Positions 19,990-31,581 of a stretch of 64,000 nucleotides of DNA are shown here, one piece after another (the stretch's first letter is position 1; each line of letters begins with the position of its first letter). The translations under genes were made by a program, and so were the position numbers. Source of the DNA: Chelydra serpentina (lineage: Eukaryota > Chordata > Testudines > Chelydridae); NCBI GenBank assembly GCA_037349315.1, contig JBAIAC010000004.1, positions 78,484,501 through 78,548,500 on the forward strand, read 5' to 3'. The notes under the pieces were generated by a model. It was not told the DNA's origin, made no database searches, and worked only from the letters and a program-made list of their open reading frames with translations.

Positions 19990-22065
19990 GTTCTGGTCCC
20001 TATGCACTATTCCAATGGTACCAAAGGGCTGGAAAGCCATTGCATCTCTATGATGGAGAGCCCTTTTGGCACAGACCTGACATAGCTGCCTCCCATGCTA
20101 ACTCCTTCTCTTCCCCTCTGCTCTCCCACACCCCCAGTTTCTGAAGAAGGGGCACATCACTACATTGACTGTGACTGGGGCTGCTGGTAGTTCTGGCCCC
20201 AGGACCAGTGAGCAACCTTGACTTAAGTGGGAACTGAAGATACTGAACCCCTAACGGGATCAGGCACCAGAAAAATATGTATATCCCTGCAAGAATCAGC
20301 ATAGAGCAAGCACTTAATGGTTTAACAAGAAAAAAGATTCATGCATGATCCAAAGGGGGGGGGGAAAGATCACCAAGAGAAAGGGTTCACCACCTAAAGA
20401 CATAAATATGGATACCAAAAAATATTACCCTTAACATAAACATATAAGTAAAGAGAGCAAGATTGTTTGAGGATTTGTCTATGATATCATTGGATCACAT
20501 TCTTCCCTTTCCTGTTCTTTCACCTCTACCATTAGCTGAAGAATTTCTTTATGCAGAGGTTGGGAGATCAGAAATTCTGCAAATAAAAATCTGTACATAA
20601 AAAGTAAATTAGGAGTTAGAGGAACTGGAGACTCCTTTTGTAAGTTGTTTGCAAAAGATATAAATAAATAGAGAAACTAGAGCTAGAAGCAAAGGGAAAT
20701 CTCCCCTTTGAAGTTCATTTCAAGCCCCTATATTTTAGAAGGAAACTACATTTAAGCATTTCTCCTTGAGTGATAAATTCAGTTACTCAACATTTTGAAA
20801 GGATTTAAGCGGTCAGTGAAATGGTCAGGTTTACAAAACTAATGATACCTGTATCACATGAAAGTATATCCAGGGTTCACATGATACCAGTGAAACTGAG
20901 AATGGAAATCACAGTCTATGCAGATGGTATCCACATCCCTGAAAATGATCCATGTCTATATTTGGTTTATGTAAACAATCCACTATGCAGAGATGGGGGA
21001 AAAGACACAAACAAAAATCTAAATGAATTACTATAAAATAAAACTATCAAAGATTAAACACATCCACCCCGGTGTGTCTCATATGCTTGCAGGTCACTGC
21101 TGAGAAAGTATGTACATGGCATGGCTCTTTTCATAGACCTATCTGATAGTGCTACACAGCCTGCAAATTCAATGGGCTGTGGTGTTTTAAAAGCTGGGAC
21201 AGGAAGCAGGGGAGTTGTAAGGATTCAGAAATGAACAAATAACCTCCCCCGCTTCACCATGCTGTACAGCCTGCCACAGAAAGGGATTGTGAGATTAGAG
21301 AGCTGTGCTGGAGAGAAGGGGAGTTTATAGGGCTCAGTCCAATTTATTGACAGAAACTGTTAGCATCCTGTGAAGCCTATATGGGCTAAATTTTCAGAGA
21401 TACTTAATGAATATGCAACATAGATGCTCCTTTACTTAAACACTAAACACGGAGATGTCTAATATTACTTCTCACTCTTTAAAATATGCTGTATTTTTCA
21501 GTTCTAGGATTTCTCATGTAAATTATTAGAAGTGTTTGTCTGCCCTGTCCCAGAGAGTCAAGTTATTGGTTTTCATGGTAGACTAATACTGTTCAAAATA
21601 TTGTATTCTTGAGGAAACCAAAGTTGTAGATTTTTAAAATGAGAAGTTCATTTCAGGAATGCCATTCTTCCTTATAAACAAGCTAGATCATTTAACTAGC
21701 TCTCTGACTAGCTGAGGACTACATTTTCCCCATGCATCTAATTTAAAAGCCCTATCAAGCAACAATAAAATGCCTGAGTATTTTATTGGGTAGAACATCT
21801 TTTATATAAACTACACCCTAAATCACTTGGCAGAACTAAACAATATTAGAGAATTAAATAATAAATGATAGCAGCATGAGAGAAATTAAGTGGTTATAAA
21901 GACAGGGAGAAAGAGATGTTTTCAAATGAGATTTGATAATTGATGGTGAACTGACGAGAAGAAAGATAGAGAAAGCCTGTTGCAAATGACAGACCTGGAA
22001 AAGAAAGGGAGAAGGATGAGAGAGAGAAGAGCCCTGTGCTAGACAAATGGAGGGTAAAGAGAGAC
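19990..22065. other. no recognised feature
   Basis: About 2 kb without a named repeat or credible coding frame. A short G run lies near 20356. Confidence 0.45.
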
Positions 22066-22375
22066 AAAGATCACAAGACAGGAAAGAATAGGTCCATAAA
22101 GGGCTTTGTAAACAAGGTAGGCAATTTTGTACCAGATGATGAAAGCTAGTAGAGTGATGGGACTGGTGTAACAGTACCTTTGTACCTGAGGAGGCAAGCA
22201 GCTGCATTCTGCATGTGCTGGAGTCTGGAGAGGTACAACTTAGGGAAGACAAAGAGAGGAGTTTCAATAACAAAGGCAAGAGGTATAAATAGGTATAGAT
22301 CAGCAGTACAGCTAGCAGTGGCAGATACTGACAGACAGAAGAATGTTCTGGGATTAGCTAACAGAAGATGAAACA
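22066..22375. repeat. old LINE-like fragment
   Basis: 'ggtccataaagggctttgta' and 'agctgcattctgcatgtgct' belong to an old amniote repeat that I recognise by pattern but cannot class firmly. Possibly related to 870-1020 and 10700-10860. Confidence 0.4.
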
Positions 22376-24481
22376 AATCCACAAGTTTATTTGATAAAGA
22401 CCGGCATAGAAGGTGGAAAGGGAGGAATCATAAAATGTACTGGAAAATAGACACTGGAGTATCATCAGTGCGAAAGTAGGAGCTAAAATAAAAGATAGAC
22501 TCTGTCCAAAAGGAAAAAGTGAGCTAGAAAAGAAGAGAGCACTGTGGAACTGAACAGAGTAGAGGTCCTGAAATGGAGAAAGAGCCACCATCACAAACAG
22601 TTAAATACACGTTACAAAATCTCAGTTGATGTCAGACCTATTGTCAGCTACCCTACCAGGACCAACTGCATGGTGACTGGTAACATAACCTTTGCTCCTG
22701 CTGAGTTTCACACTGTGCGTTATATTGTGTTTCAAGTGAAAATCGACAGTAATCATGAAAAGTAAAATGTTAAAAATGACACGATTTGTTTTTTCTCAAT
22801 ACACTAAGGCTGTTGACCACATCTATTATCTATTGAAAACTGTCTATAGCTCCAGCTTTTGCCTTTCATATATTTTGAGGGCCTGAAATTTTATAATGGC
22901 TTCTCTCTGTACCTGCAATTTTGTGCCCACAGTCAATTACAGATAACTTACTGGCCACTAACAATTATTGAACAGTAGCTGTCTAGCTAGGAGATTGTAC
23001 TTGCAATCTGGTAGCTAGCAGGAGATTTCCAAAGGCACAAAGGAGAGTTAGCCATCCAATTCCCATTGACTTTGAAAACATCCATGTAAATAACTAAAAG
23101 TCACACTTTGTTACTGCCACTAACTGTCTGCAATTGATTTTGGTCACAAAGTTGCAGATGAAAAAGTTTTAGCTAGGTCAGACCACTTGAAAAATCTGAC
23201 CCTCATAGTTTAGTGCTACTGCAAAGGCCTGAGAATTGCCCAGAACTTTTTATTTGTTGATAGCTGTCAGATTTTGTTTGTTAATCTTACAGAAGAATGT
23301 AGACACCTCTAAGACTCCACCACAGGAGCCTGGGGCACTGTTCATAAATACCAGGGACAAAATACCAAATTCAAGGACAGGTGTAAGGCTGTAAATTAAA
23401 GAGACAGTGACAATGTCTACAGCCTTCTGAGCACCAGACAAATGTAGACTAGAGGGCATAAGCATCAACAGTTTTATGATTGTTCCATCACAGCTTTTAT
23501 TGTTTAAAATGAAGTAAATAGTAAGGTCTACACAGGTGCAATACTTTGTGTTCGTTCACATCTCTTGCAAGGGAAAGCCTAGTTCAACCTGCGAATGTAA
23601 AATGGCTTTCCAAAGGATAAAACACTCATAACAGATTGCCAGTATATTTCAGAATCAAAAACTGCATTACAAGGATCCAAAATATGAAGTATGTGAAACA
23701 CTTTCACCATTTTCATCTAAGGGGACACTGCATTCAGCTTTCCCATCATTTACTCAGTAAAAGTTTACTGTATTGTCTGAGTTACGGTCCTGGAGAGTCT
23801 TCTTTATGTGACAAGGTAATGCTGTCTGACATATTCTGACTGGTGGTCATACTGGCTCTCAGCTCCCATTAGCTTTAACTGTATAATGGTCACCGATCCC
23901 TCTCCAAACGTCCCAGTCTTGCACACATACTCTCTCTTGCCTCCAGACTACCTTCCTGGTTGACAGCAGGTCACTAAATGTCACCCTGAAATATAGCAAC
24001 AGAACTAACTTCCATTTCCCCTCCCTTTTCATCAAATATCTAGAGTTGTGGAATAGCTGAATATTGCGCTTGATCCTTTCACTGGCCTGAAGTGTATGTA
24101 GGCTATGGATCATGTGCACTGACACCTACCTATACAATGAAACCTTAAAAACATGCAATGAGTTTTGGAGAATGTACACGCTTCATCATCTACAAACTTA
24201 TGAAAAATTATTCAAAACTCCTGATTTCTGAATCCAGGAATTCAACTGCTGGATATCTGCTAGCTGCTGCCCAAGACTAGTTTCCTTTCTTCTTCAGGAC
24301 ATATAGAGGAGAAACCAACTATTACTGGCACAAATGAGATGGACAAAACAATAGCTGGAGTCCCCTTGCTTGGGTCCAGATCATATGCACGGAGATGCTG
24401 GCTATGTACTCCTTGAACGGACTTTTCACATTCCTTATTATTAACAGAGACACTGGCAGGGGAAAATGGGGAATTAAGGTT
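22376..24481. other. no recognised feature
   Basis: About 2.1 kb. Short open frames on both strands do not resemble known proteins. Confidence 0.45.
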
Positions 24482-24933
24482 AGAGCTGGCTGGGAATTTT
24501 TGAATGGAAGATTTTTTCATCAGAAAATGCTGATTCGTCCAAACCTAACTTTTTGTGGAAAGGTTCAGTTTCTATGAAACTTTTGCCAGGAAGATTTCTC
24601 AGGTCCAGGATGACATTTCTGATCAGAGAGACCCCCTGCCCCAGAACACCCAAAAGCATGTCAGTCAGGCATTCACCTGGGATATGGGATGCATGAGTTC
24701 ACATCCCTGCTCCAAATCAGGAAGAAAAAATACTTAAACCTAGGTCACCTATATCCCCAGGGAAATGAGCTAACCACTAGGCTACTGGCTATTCTGGAGA
24801 AGAGTGCCCCCTCTCTCTAATATTTTGTGAAAAAATTCTAACTGTCTCAAGTTCATCTTGCTCTGAAACAGGACAATTTTTGAAATTTTGAAATTTTTCA
24901 CGGGATGAGAATATTGTTTCCCACCCAGCTTTG
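24482..24933. mobile_element. inverted-end element carrying a tRNA-type SINE
   Basis: The left end AGAGCTGGCTGGGAATTTTT and the reverse complement of the right end AAAGCTGGGTGGGAAACAAT are similar. A SINE in reverse orientation lies in the middle. No target duplication found, so the boundaries are approximate. Confidence 0.45.
24630..24790 (-). mobile_element. tRNA-derived SINE with recognisable A and B boxes
   Basis: On the minus strand TAGCCTAGTGG (24774-24784) is a perfect A-box match and GGTTTAAGT (24732-24740) is a near B-box. The spacing is right for a polymerase III promoter. It is a SINE head, not a tRNA gene: the cloverleaf is not intact. Confidence 0.55.
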
Positions 24934-27186
24934 CATATGAGAGTTGTTAGGGCATGTATTAGCCTGCTACTGCTTCCAGTTACTCTTCACACTTCTGCTA
25001 ATTTGTCTGCGCTACCGCTAACACAATATGCCACCACACTACAAGTTTAGTCTCATGTGTCTATTTTCAAAGGTGAGCTCAATGGCAGAGTTCTGTAGTG
25101 TTTCATTGAGCTGATCCATACTGGTTTTATGTTGTGCTGAACTGTTCTGGCTCAGCTTCAACCAACTCGGAGAGTTCCAAAGCACCTGGAAGCATATGAC
25201 AATAGCCCAAGCAATCTCAGTCTACCAAAGCAATATACAAACACAATATTGGGTGCAAGTATTAGTGCTATATCGGTAATGAATAGGGAGTAGAATCCCT
25301 CCTCAAATAAGTCTCGATCCAGTTCTCACTGAAAACAGTGAGACTCTGGGAATTGAATGGGAATTGGATCAGGCTTTTGAAATCCTAGTTTATCCAGTGT
25401 GTTGTTGCTATTTTTCACCCTTCTGAATAACTTCAATAAACAGGTAACAAATAATAATAATAAAAAGATTTATAACAGGACCAGACTTTCAACACACCAT
25501 CAAATAACTCCTAAAGGGAAAGTCCTTAAGAAAACAGAAAAAAAGCCCATCTATATTACTAAGTCATAACTCTCACTCCCTACATGCAAAGGAGAAAACC
25601 ATACATTTGCCCTGATTAAGATAGAGCTCCTAGGCATGTTCTACGTCAATTTAACTAATAATTAGATCTGGCTACTCTGTATCCTCAATTCCAAACCTGC
25701 AGCAATGTCCCACAAAAGACTCCAGCCGTAACCTAGGAAATATCATTACATATAATCTCTCCTGCTCTACTGAAATTGCTTCGGTTATTAACAAATGACT
25801 AGTAAAAAACATTCTGCATCCTGTGTAAAACTGGATTGAACCATGCTTAAAGGCAAAACAAATTTCAGTTGCATGTCTTCTACAGGGAACTTCAGCACTG
25901 ACTAATTAGTTAGTTGCTTTAATTTATTCTAACGGGGTCTATCGCTGGTAAACTGATTGCTATTTGGAAGGCAACATTAGCCAACAGATATCATATAATT
26001 ATTCCCTATTTGTTTTTTTAAAATATTTTAATGAGAAATAAAATGAGTTTATTTACAAACATAGAGAAGAGGGTGGAACTTTGCAGGACCCCAACCAATG
26101 AACAAGCAATTGCTCAGTGCTACCCTCTAAGAAGCTGCTCAACAGTAACCCATTTTAGGGACTAAGACATGTCACCAAAAAAGCTCACGACCACTGGTAT
26201 TGAAGGCAGCCTACCCTACAGATGTAAAAGCTCCAGCATATTTAAAATAGTAAATATTGAAATCGTTTGTCTGCTTACACAAATCAGGTTATTAAACAGT
26301 TTTTGAATTTTTAATAGTGTTTTCACATGTTACCTGTTCCATCCTATCCAAATGAAATTTCACACAGTAGGATGAAATGAACGCTGAGAGATGTTTCATG
26401 CAACCTGAATGAATAATACACAACTCATTCATTTTCTTGAAATAGCCCTGTATATAATAATAAAACTACACCTATAATGAAAAATATACACGTACATGGG
26501 TATTTTCATTTTTGTCTAACAGCAACCTCAAGGAAGGATGCTTCCTGCAAATTAATATATTAGTTAATGTTTATACAGGGCTTTGAAGTTATAAGTCCTG
26601 AATTAGTGTAAGTGCTATTTGTGCTTTATCTGTATCACGTACATCAGAACTAGATGGTAATATCTTTGGAGCAGGTGTCTTCCTCTTCGTTTCTGAAGAG
26701 TCCTGCTGAAGACTACTTTTGGTGCCTGGTACATAATAATATTATTATGAGAAGTATTAATGACAAGCTCAGTAAATGACTCTCAGCTTTACTTTCGGTC
26801 ATTGTTTTCTTCTTGCAGTCATTAAACTCCCTCAGTAGTTCTTATGTAACAGAATAAAGGTTTTGATATAATTATCAAACACTTTAAAGGTTCTAATTCA
26901 CAATGACATTCACTGCATTATCTTTAAGGAAATTAATAGCATAGAAATTTGCATTTCAGGTAATAAAATCCTTAGCAATGCAAGATTTCTGGCATGAACT
27001 GCAGACACATTTTTGGATCGATGAAAAACTATGGTGATTCACATTCAGCTTAACCACTTATACATGCTCTGAGTTATGTATACAAGCTATGGATAACTAA
27101 CTAATTATATTTAATTATCATCAGGTTTTATTAAGAACATTCTGTTCATGAAAAGCTTGAAATTAACACAAATATTAATTGGCTGG
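24934..27186. other. mostly unrecognised AT-rich DNA
   Basis: About 2.2 kb. One imperfect palindrome at 25313-25376 ('gatccagttctcactg' against 'gggaattggatcagg') recalls the 'gatcaggcc' palindromes common in sauropsid DNA. A possible SINE tail ('gtgcctggtacataataat') lies near 26721-26740. Otherwise nothing. Confidence 0.4.
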
Positions 27187-27756
27187 TGTAACAGGGTGGC
27201 CTGCCCTGTGCGCTGTACAGGTGGGGGTGAAGTCAATCTGATATAATAGGAATCGGGTGATTCCTGTGTATAAGGAGCCAGGCTTAAGTAGTGATAAAGC
27301 CCAGCTGGGATAAGAGATGGAGGGAGGTTCCTACAGAGATAGGAATCTCAGAGCAGGAAATGGCAGTGGAAGTGGGGGAAGACCAGAAAACTGTCACTAT
27401 ATCTAGAGAGACAGCAGGGAAGAGACTGGGTCAGCAGGGGAAAACTCTATAGGCAGGGAGGCCTGGGAGAGACTGGAAAAGCTTTCCAGGCAAGGAGAGA
27501 CTCTGATCAAACAGGAATAGCCCCAGAGCGGGCAGAAGGTTCTGTTCTTGTGCTAAAACATTTTTGGAATTTTAATCTGGAGCAACAGTAACCCTGGAAG
27601 GAGTAGATTAAAGACTGTTAAGTGGCCTGAGGCACTGGACTGCCTGAGGCAGAGAAACTGGAGTGACTTTTGACAGGGGGTGCAAGTTCAGTAAGGAACT
27701 GCTATGCCATGCCTGGCCATGAGGGGGTTCCTATTGGTGAGTGAATCCTGGTTACA
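27187..27756 (+). mobile_element. solo LTR, 570 bp, with perfect 5-bp duplication
   Basis: Begins TGTAACAGGG and ends CTGGTTACA, so the ends are inverted (TGTAAC/GTTACA). GCTGG is present on both sides (27182-27186, 27757-27761). 'gtgtataagga' near 27267 could be a TATA box. No internal region is present, so it formed by LTR-LTR recombination. The superfamily (Gypsy or retroviral) cannot be told. Orientation is assumed from the TATA-like site. Confidence 0.75.
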
Positions 27757-27761
27757 GCTGG

Positions 27762-28073
27762 TATACCTCTTGAAACTGACAACAAAAATTCTAATTGTAA
27801 TAGCATTTTCTGTGATCTTGGCCTGTTCACTGGAAGTTGGACTGAGGCAATAAATAAGAAAGTTATTTTACTTTGGTCATCTAAGCATCACTTAAGAGGC
27901 AAATTCTCTAGCCAGTATCTGGGCAGATGCACAGGGAAAGGGCTGAGGAATCCACTGCTCTGTTTGTAGAGAACCAATGGAGCCACCCAATAGCTTTAAT
28001 GGGTTCTTTAGTCCCTTATGGAGCCCTGCTACATGAATCAGGAAGGGAGAGGGGCTCTGTGAAGCAGAGAATT
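27762..28073. other. no recognised feature
   Basis: About 310 bp between the solo LTR and the next MITE. Nothing named. Confidence 0.4.
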
Positions 28074-28081
28074 TCCTAGCC

Positions 28082-28318
28082 CAGGGATCAGCAACCTTTG
28101 GCACGCAGCCCATCAGCCAATGGAGGCTGTGGGAAGCAGCGCGGGCTGAGGGATGTGCTGGCTGATGCTTCCCACAGCCCCCATTGTCCTGGAACGACAA
28201 ACCGCAGCCAGTGGCAGCTGCGATCAGCCAAACCTGCAGACGCTGCAGGTAAACAAACCGTCCCGGCCCGCCAGCGGATTTTCCTGACGGGCCGCATGCC
28301 AAACGTTGCTGATCCCTG
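28082..28318. mobile_element. hAT-type MITE, 237 bp
   Basis: Left end CAGGGATCAGCAACCTTTGG; right end reverse-complemented CAGGGATCAGCAACGTTTGG. The flanking octamers TCCTAGCC and TCCTGGAC agree at six of eight positions. Same family as 52931-53226. Confidence 0.8.
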
Positions 28319-28634
28319 TCCTGGACTCACCTCTCTGCTGTTTTACTTGCTCGGCTATACCCTGTGTCCCATCCATCCCTTGGGCACTACAGCTCAGCAG
28401 CCTGCCTGAATCCTACCCCACCCTTGCTTGCGAGAACTATAGCAGTTACACCGTCAAGGGAGACTGACCAGCTAAAACAGTTAGGGACAAAATTTGTCCC
28501 AGAGGGAGAAACTGTACCAAATATTAAGGAGGGATCTATGTACTTCATGATTCCACAACAATGGAATTTGCCATAGATTCCACCATTTCTGTAGAATTGC
28601 GCTGCCCAATCTAAGCTTTCATTTTAAAACAAAA
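28319..28634. other. no recognised feature
   Basis: Short unique-looking stretch between a MITE and an LTR-like region. Confidence 0.4.
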
Positions 28635-29340
28635 TGCAACCCTTCTGCCTGTCAGAGTTGGCAGCAACAAGGGATGTGTTCAGTATCTAGGGGGTCTGTT
28701 CCAATAACACAATGCAAAGCCAGCTCGAGCTCCCACCCAGTGACCTAGGACAAATATATACCACCCCTCTGGGCGCCTCTAAGAGGCAATACTTCCCCTC
28801 TCGCAAGCACCGAGTCTGAGTGTAGCAAAAGCCTTTTAATAACAGAGAGAAACAATGCAGCATTATGTTGGGGAAACACCACAAACAGGATTCATAAAAT
28901 AAACCATGAACCAGAAGACCCACCCCCCCAAGCAGATTGGGCTATGTCTTCTCCCTTTTGTCTCTTGAGTCCAGCGACCCCAAGTGTCACCCAAAGTCCC
29001 CAAAGTCCAACAACCCCAAAGTCCAGCAACCCAAAAGTCTCTGTCCCTTGTCAGTGCAGCCCCAGAGTTCAGAAGTTCATCTGCAGAGTTTTAGGCCCCC
29101 GGTGGAAATGGAGGGAGGGGGAAGGTAAAAAGGGCACCTTACGTGATCCAAGGCTGACTGCCCCACCTCTCTATGGGGTTCAGCTGCAGCCTTTACCACA
29201 AGCCGCTCCACTCTGCTCCGCCAGCCATCCTGTGAGCCGCTCCAGCCGTCGCACAAACTGCTTCACTCTGCTCCGCCAGCTGCTCTGCTCCACCAGCCTC
29301 TCAGCAATATATCATCAGGCCCCCCATCCCACTAATTAAC
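28635..29340 (-). mobile_element. probable endogenous-retrovirus-type LTR, reverse orientation
   Basis: Read on minus, the right-hand LTR end is '..ctgacaggcagaagggttgca' at 28635. The repetitive 'ccaaagtcc' and 'gctccgccagc' tracts match LTRs I associate with turtle endogenous retroviruses. TTTATT/AATAAA words occur near 28830-28900. The far boundary and the target duplication were not found. Confidence 0.45.
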
Positions 29341-30694
29341 ACAGCACTTAGTGATTTCAGCTTGTAGTACAGGGGGCCTCAGTGCAGGTGCACCATTAGC
29401 CCAAGGTGACTCCAGCTCAGCAGCCTATAACTAGACTCCTAATGGAATTAAAATTAGCTCTGATATGCCACAGTGGAAAGAGATGACAGGACAATTACTA
29501 TCTACAACCCATACTAGCAGATACAAATACCTATCCCCAACCTCTCCCAATTCACTGGGTTTTGGAACCCATGTCCCTTGCCTAGCGAGTGCCACTTAGT
29601 TGATGGCGAGTCCCTCCATCATAACAAAAAGCCAAGTACAGTTCCACTGTCCTTGATTCACATAATCAGGATAATAACACTTTATTCTTTTTGCCCAAAA
29701 AACAGAAAAACTTAGGATCCTACAGCAGCCAAACTGACCATTTGGGCTGCTATGGGCTCATGCTAAGCGGGGTGGGTGTGCCTATGCAAATAAGATCAGC
29801 CCCTGAAGTTATTTTCCACAACTTGCCACAACTCACCACCAGATGTCAGGGTGGAACTCATCCTGACTGTGCTTACACAAAGAAAACTTTGAAAATGTGA
29901 GCAGAGTATAAACCAGTTAAACCTCATCTGCCTGAGTCTGCAGACAACCTCAAGCAGTTAAGAGCCATTTGAATTTGTTAATCACAATGATCACTTCCAT
30001 CTAAACATTAACTGTTTCACTATTGATGATGTTAGCATGAAGAGTATATGTTTTTCCCCACAATGTCAAACTGCCTCCCATTCTTCCTCAGATGACCCTA
30101 AAGCAAATGCCCAAACTTCTAGCTTTCCCCCCAATCACTTCTTCAATGCCATTATGTTTTGTCCATTTAAAAAAAAAGTATTTGGCATTTTGAAAACTGA
30201 TAACATGGGGACAACATAAAATAAATAGAATTTAATATCAAAATGGTTAACCCAGAGGGTACTGTGCTGGCTGTAATGTTTATTTAATGCATTAAAATCT
30301 TCAGTTTTTATTTAAATGAAGCTACCATAGAATTTCCAGAGGTCCAGCTTTCTGCAGCGTGCACTAGGCACTGACATAAGGATCAACAGTCACATTTCAG
30401 ATTCTTAACTCTTATTAGTGATGATGATCACAAGGTTTTTTTTTAATATTGCCCATCAACATGGTATCTGATACATACACACCATAAGGCAAAATAAACT
30501 TTATAAACAATTCGTTGAAAAATTCTGCCCTCATTTACACCATGCCACTCACCCTTAATGAGATGGCACAATGCAGCTGAGGGCAAAATTTGACTCCCAA
30601 GTTATTTTAGCTGGCTTCATAATATTATATATGCTTTACAGCAATGATCCAAGATGCATCTTTCTAGCTCAACCACAAGTTACAGATCTTGATG
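29341..30694. other. possible further LTR-derived DNA, then unrecognised
   Basis: 29480-29890 has an LTR-like look ('tatgcaaataagatcagccc', 'cactttattctttttgccc') but I cannot place its ends. The rest up to 30694 is AT-rich without a named repeat. Confidence 0.3.
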
Positions 30695-30790
30695 CTTGAA
30701 TCACTGGGTTAAATTCTGTGGCCTCTGTTATGCTGGAGGTCAGAATAGATTATTTTAATGGTCCCTTCTGGGCTTAAAATTAATCTTATT
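30695..30790 (+). mobile_element. CR1 LINE 3' end
   Basis: 'ggaggtcagaatagattatt' and 'ggtcccttctgggcttaaaa' are the CR1 terminal segment. The octamer tail is lost. Confidence 0.65.
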
Positions 30791-31096
30791 TGCGCAAAAG
30801 ATGAAACACCAAAAAACCATCAAGGACTTACATTTTACATGAGTCCTGGAGATTAGATTACAAAGCAGTGTTGCTGGTCAGATATATATATGCAGTTGAT
30901 AAATCCTAACTTCTGCTCACGCCGGTAGCAACAATATTTGCAAGCACAAAATCCTTTTGGATGAATGGATTTTTGCATGTGTACATCTTATTGCTGCATA
31001 CAAGGGTTTTGATGGTTTTTACGTTTCTCCTCAGTTTTTAGCATTTGCAAAATTGTTTGTACAACAGAGCAACAATTTATTAATTTTACCAGATCA

Positions 31097-31172
31097 GTTG
31101 GGGCCTGGTCTGTAGCCCACCGAAGCCAACAAAGACTCCCTTTGACTTCACTTGGCCTTGGATCAGGCCCTT
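31097..31172. repeat. palindromic 'gatcaggcc' repeat
   Basis: 'ggggcctggtctgtagccca' against 'cacttggccttggatcaggc' forms an imperfect palindrome, a short dispersed type common in sauropsid DNA. Confidence 0.4.
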
Positions 31173-31366
31173 AGTTCAATAGCATTAGTCACTGTGTTTA
31201 GAGAACTATCTTTCTCTTTTGCTGAAGGCCTGAGCATTCCTTGTGTAGGTCCAGCAATTACTAACTGGTTGCATAGTTTAACTAAATAATTATTTTGATA
31301 TTGATCTTGCAGGAGCTTCATAGCTGCATCCAGCTTGGAGAACCAATGGGGAAAGATAACTTAAAG

Positions 31367-31573
31367 CAGGGGTTCTCAAACTGGGGCTCGTGACCCCTCA
31401 GGGGGTCACAAGGTTATTACGCGGGGGGTCGCAAGGTGTCAACCTCCAACCCCAAACATTGCTTTGCCTCCAGCATTATAAATTAAAAGCACATTTTTTA
31501 TATTTAAGGGATGTTGCAGTCAGAGGCTTGCTGTGTGAAAGGGGTCACCAGTACAAAAGTTTGAGAATCACTG
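31367..31573. mobile_element. hAT-Charlie-like MITE, 207 bp, with perfect 8-bp duplication
   Basis: ACTTAAAG at 31359-31366 and 31574-31581. Ends CAGGGGTTCTCAAACTGGGG and, reverse-complemented, CAGTGATTCTCAAACTTTTG. No coding frame of its own. Confidence 0.85.
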
Positions 31574-31581
31574 ACTTAAAG

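Noticed and set aside
24732..24784. Possible tRNA gene (good A box, near B box)
   Set aside because: The arms do not form a cloverleaf and the sequence continues as a SINE body, so it is a tRNA-derived SINE head.
28098..28409. 103-codon frame and its antisense partners
   Set aside because: They run across a hAT MITE and its flank, so they are not a gene.
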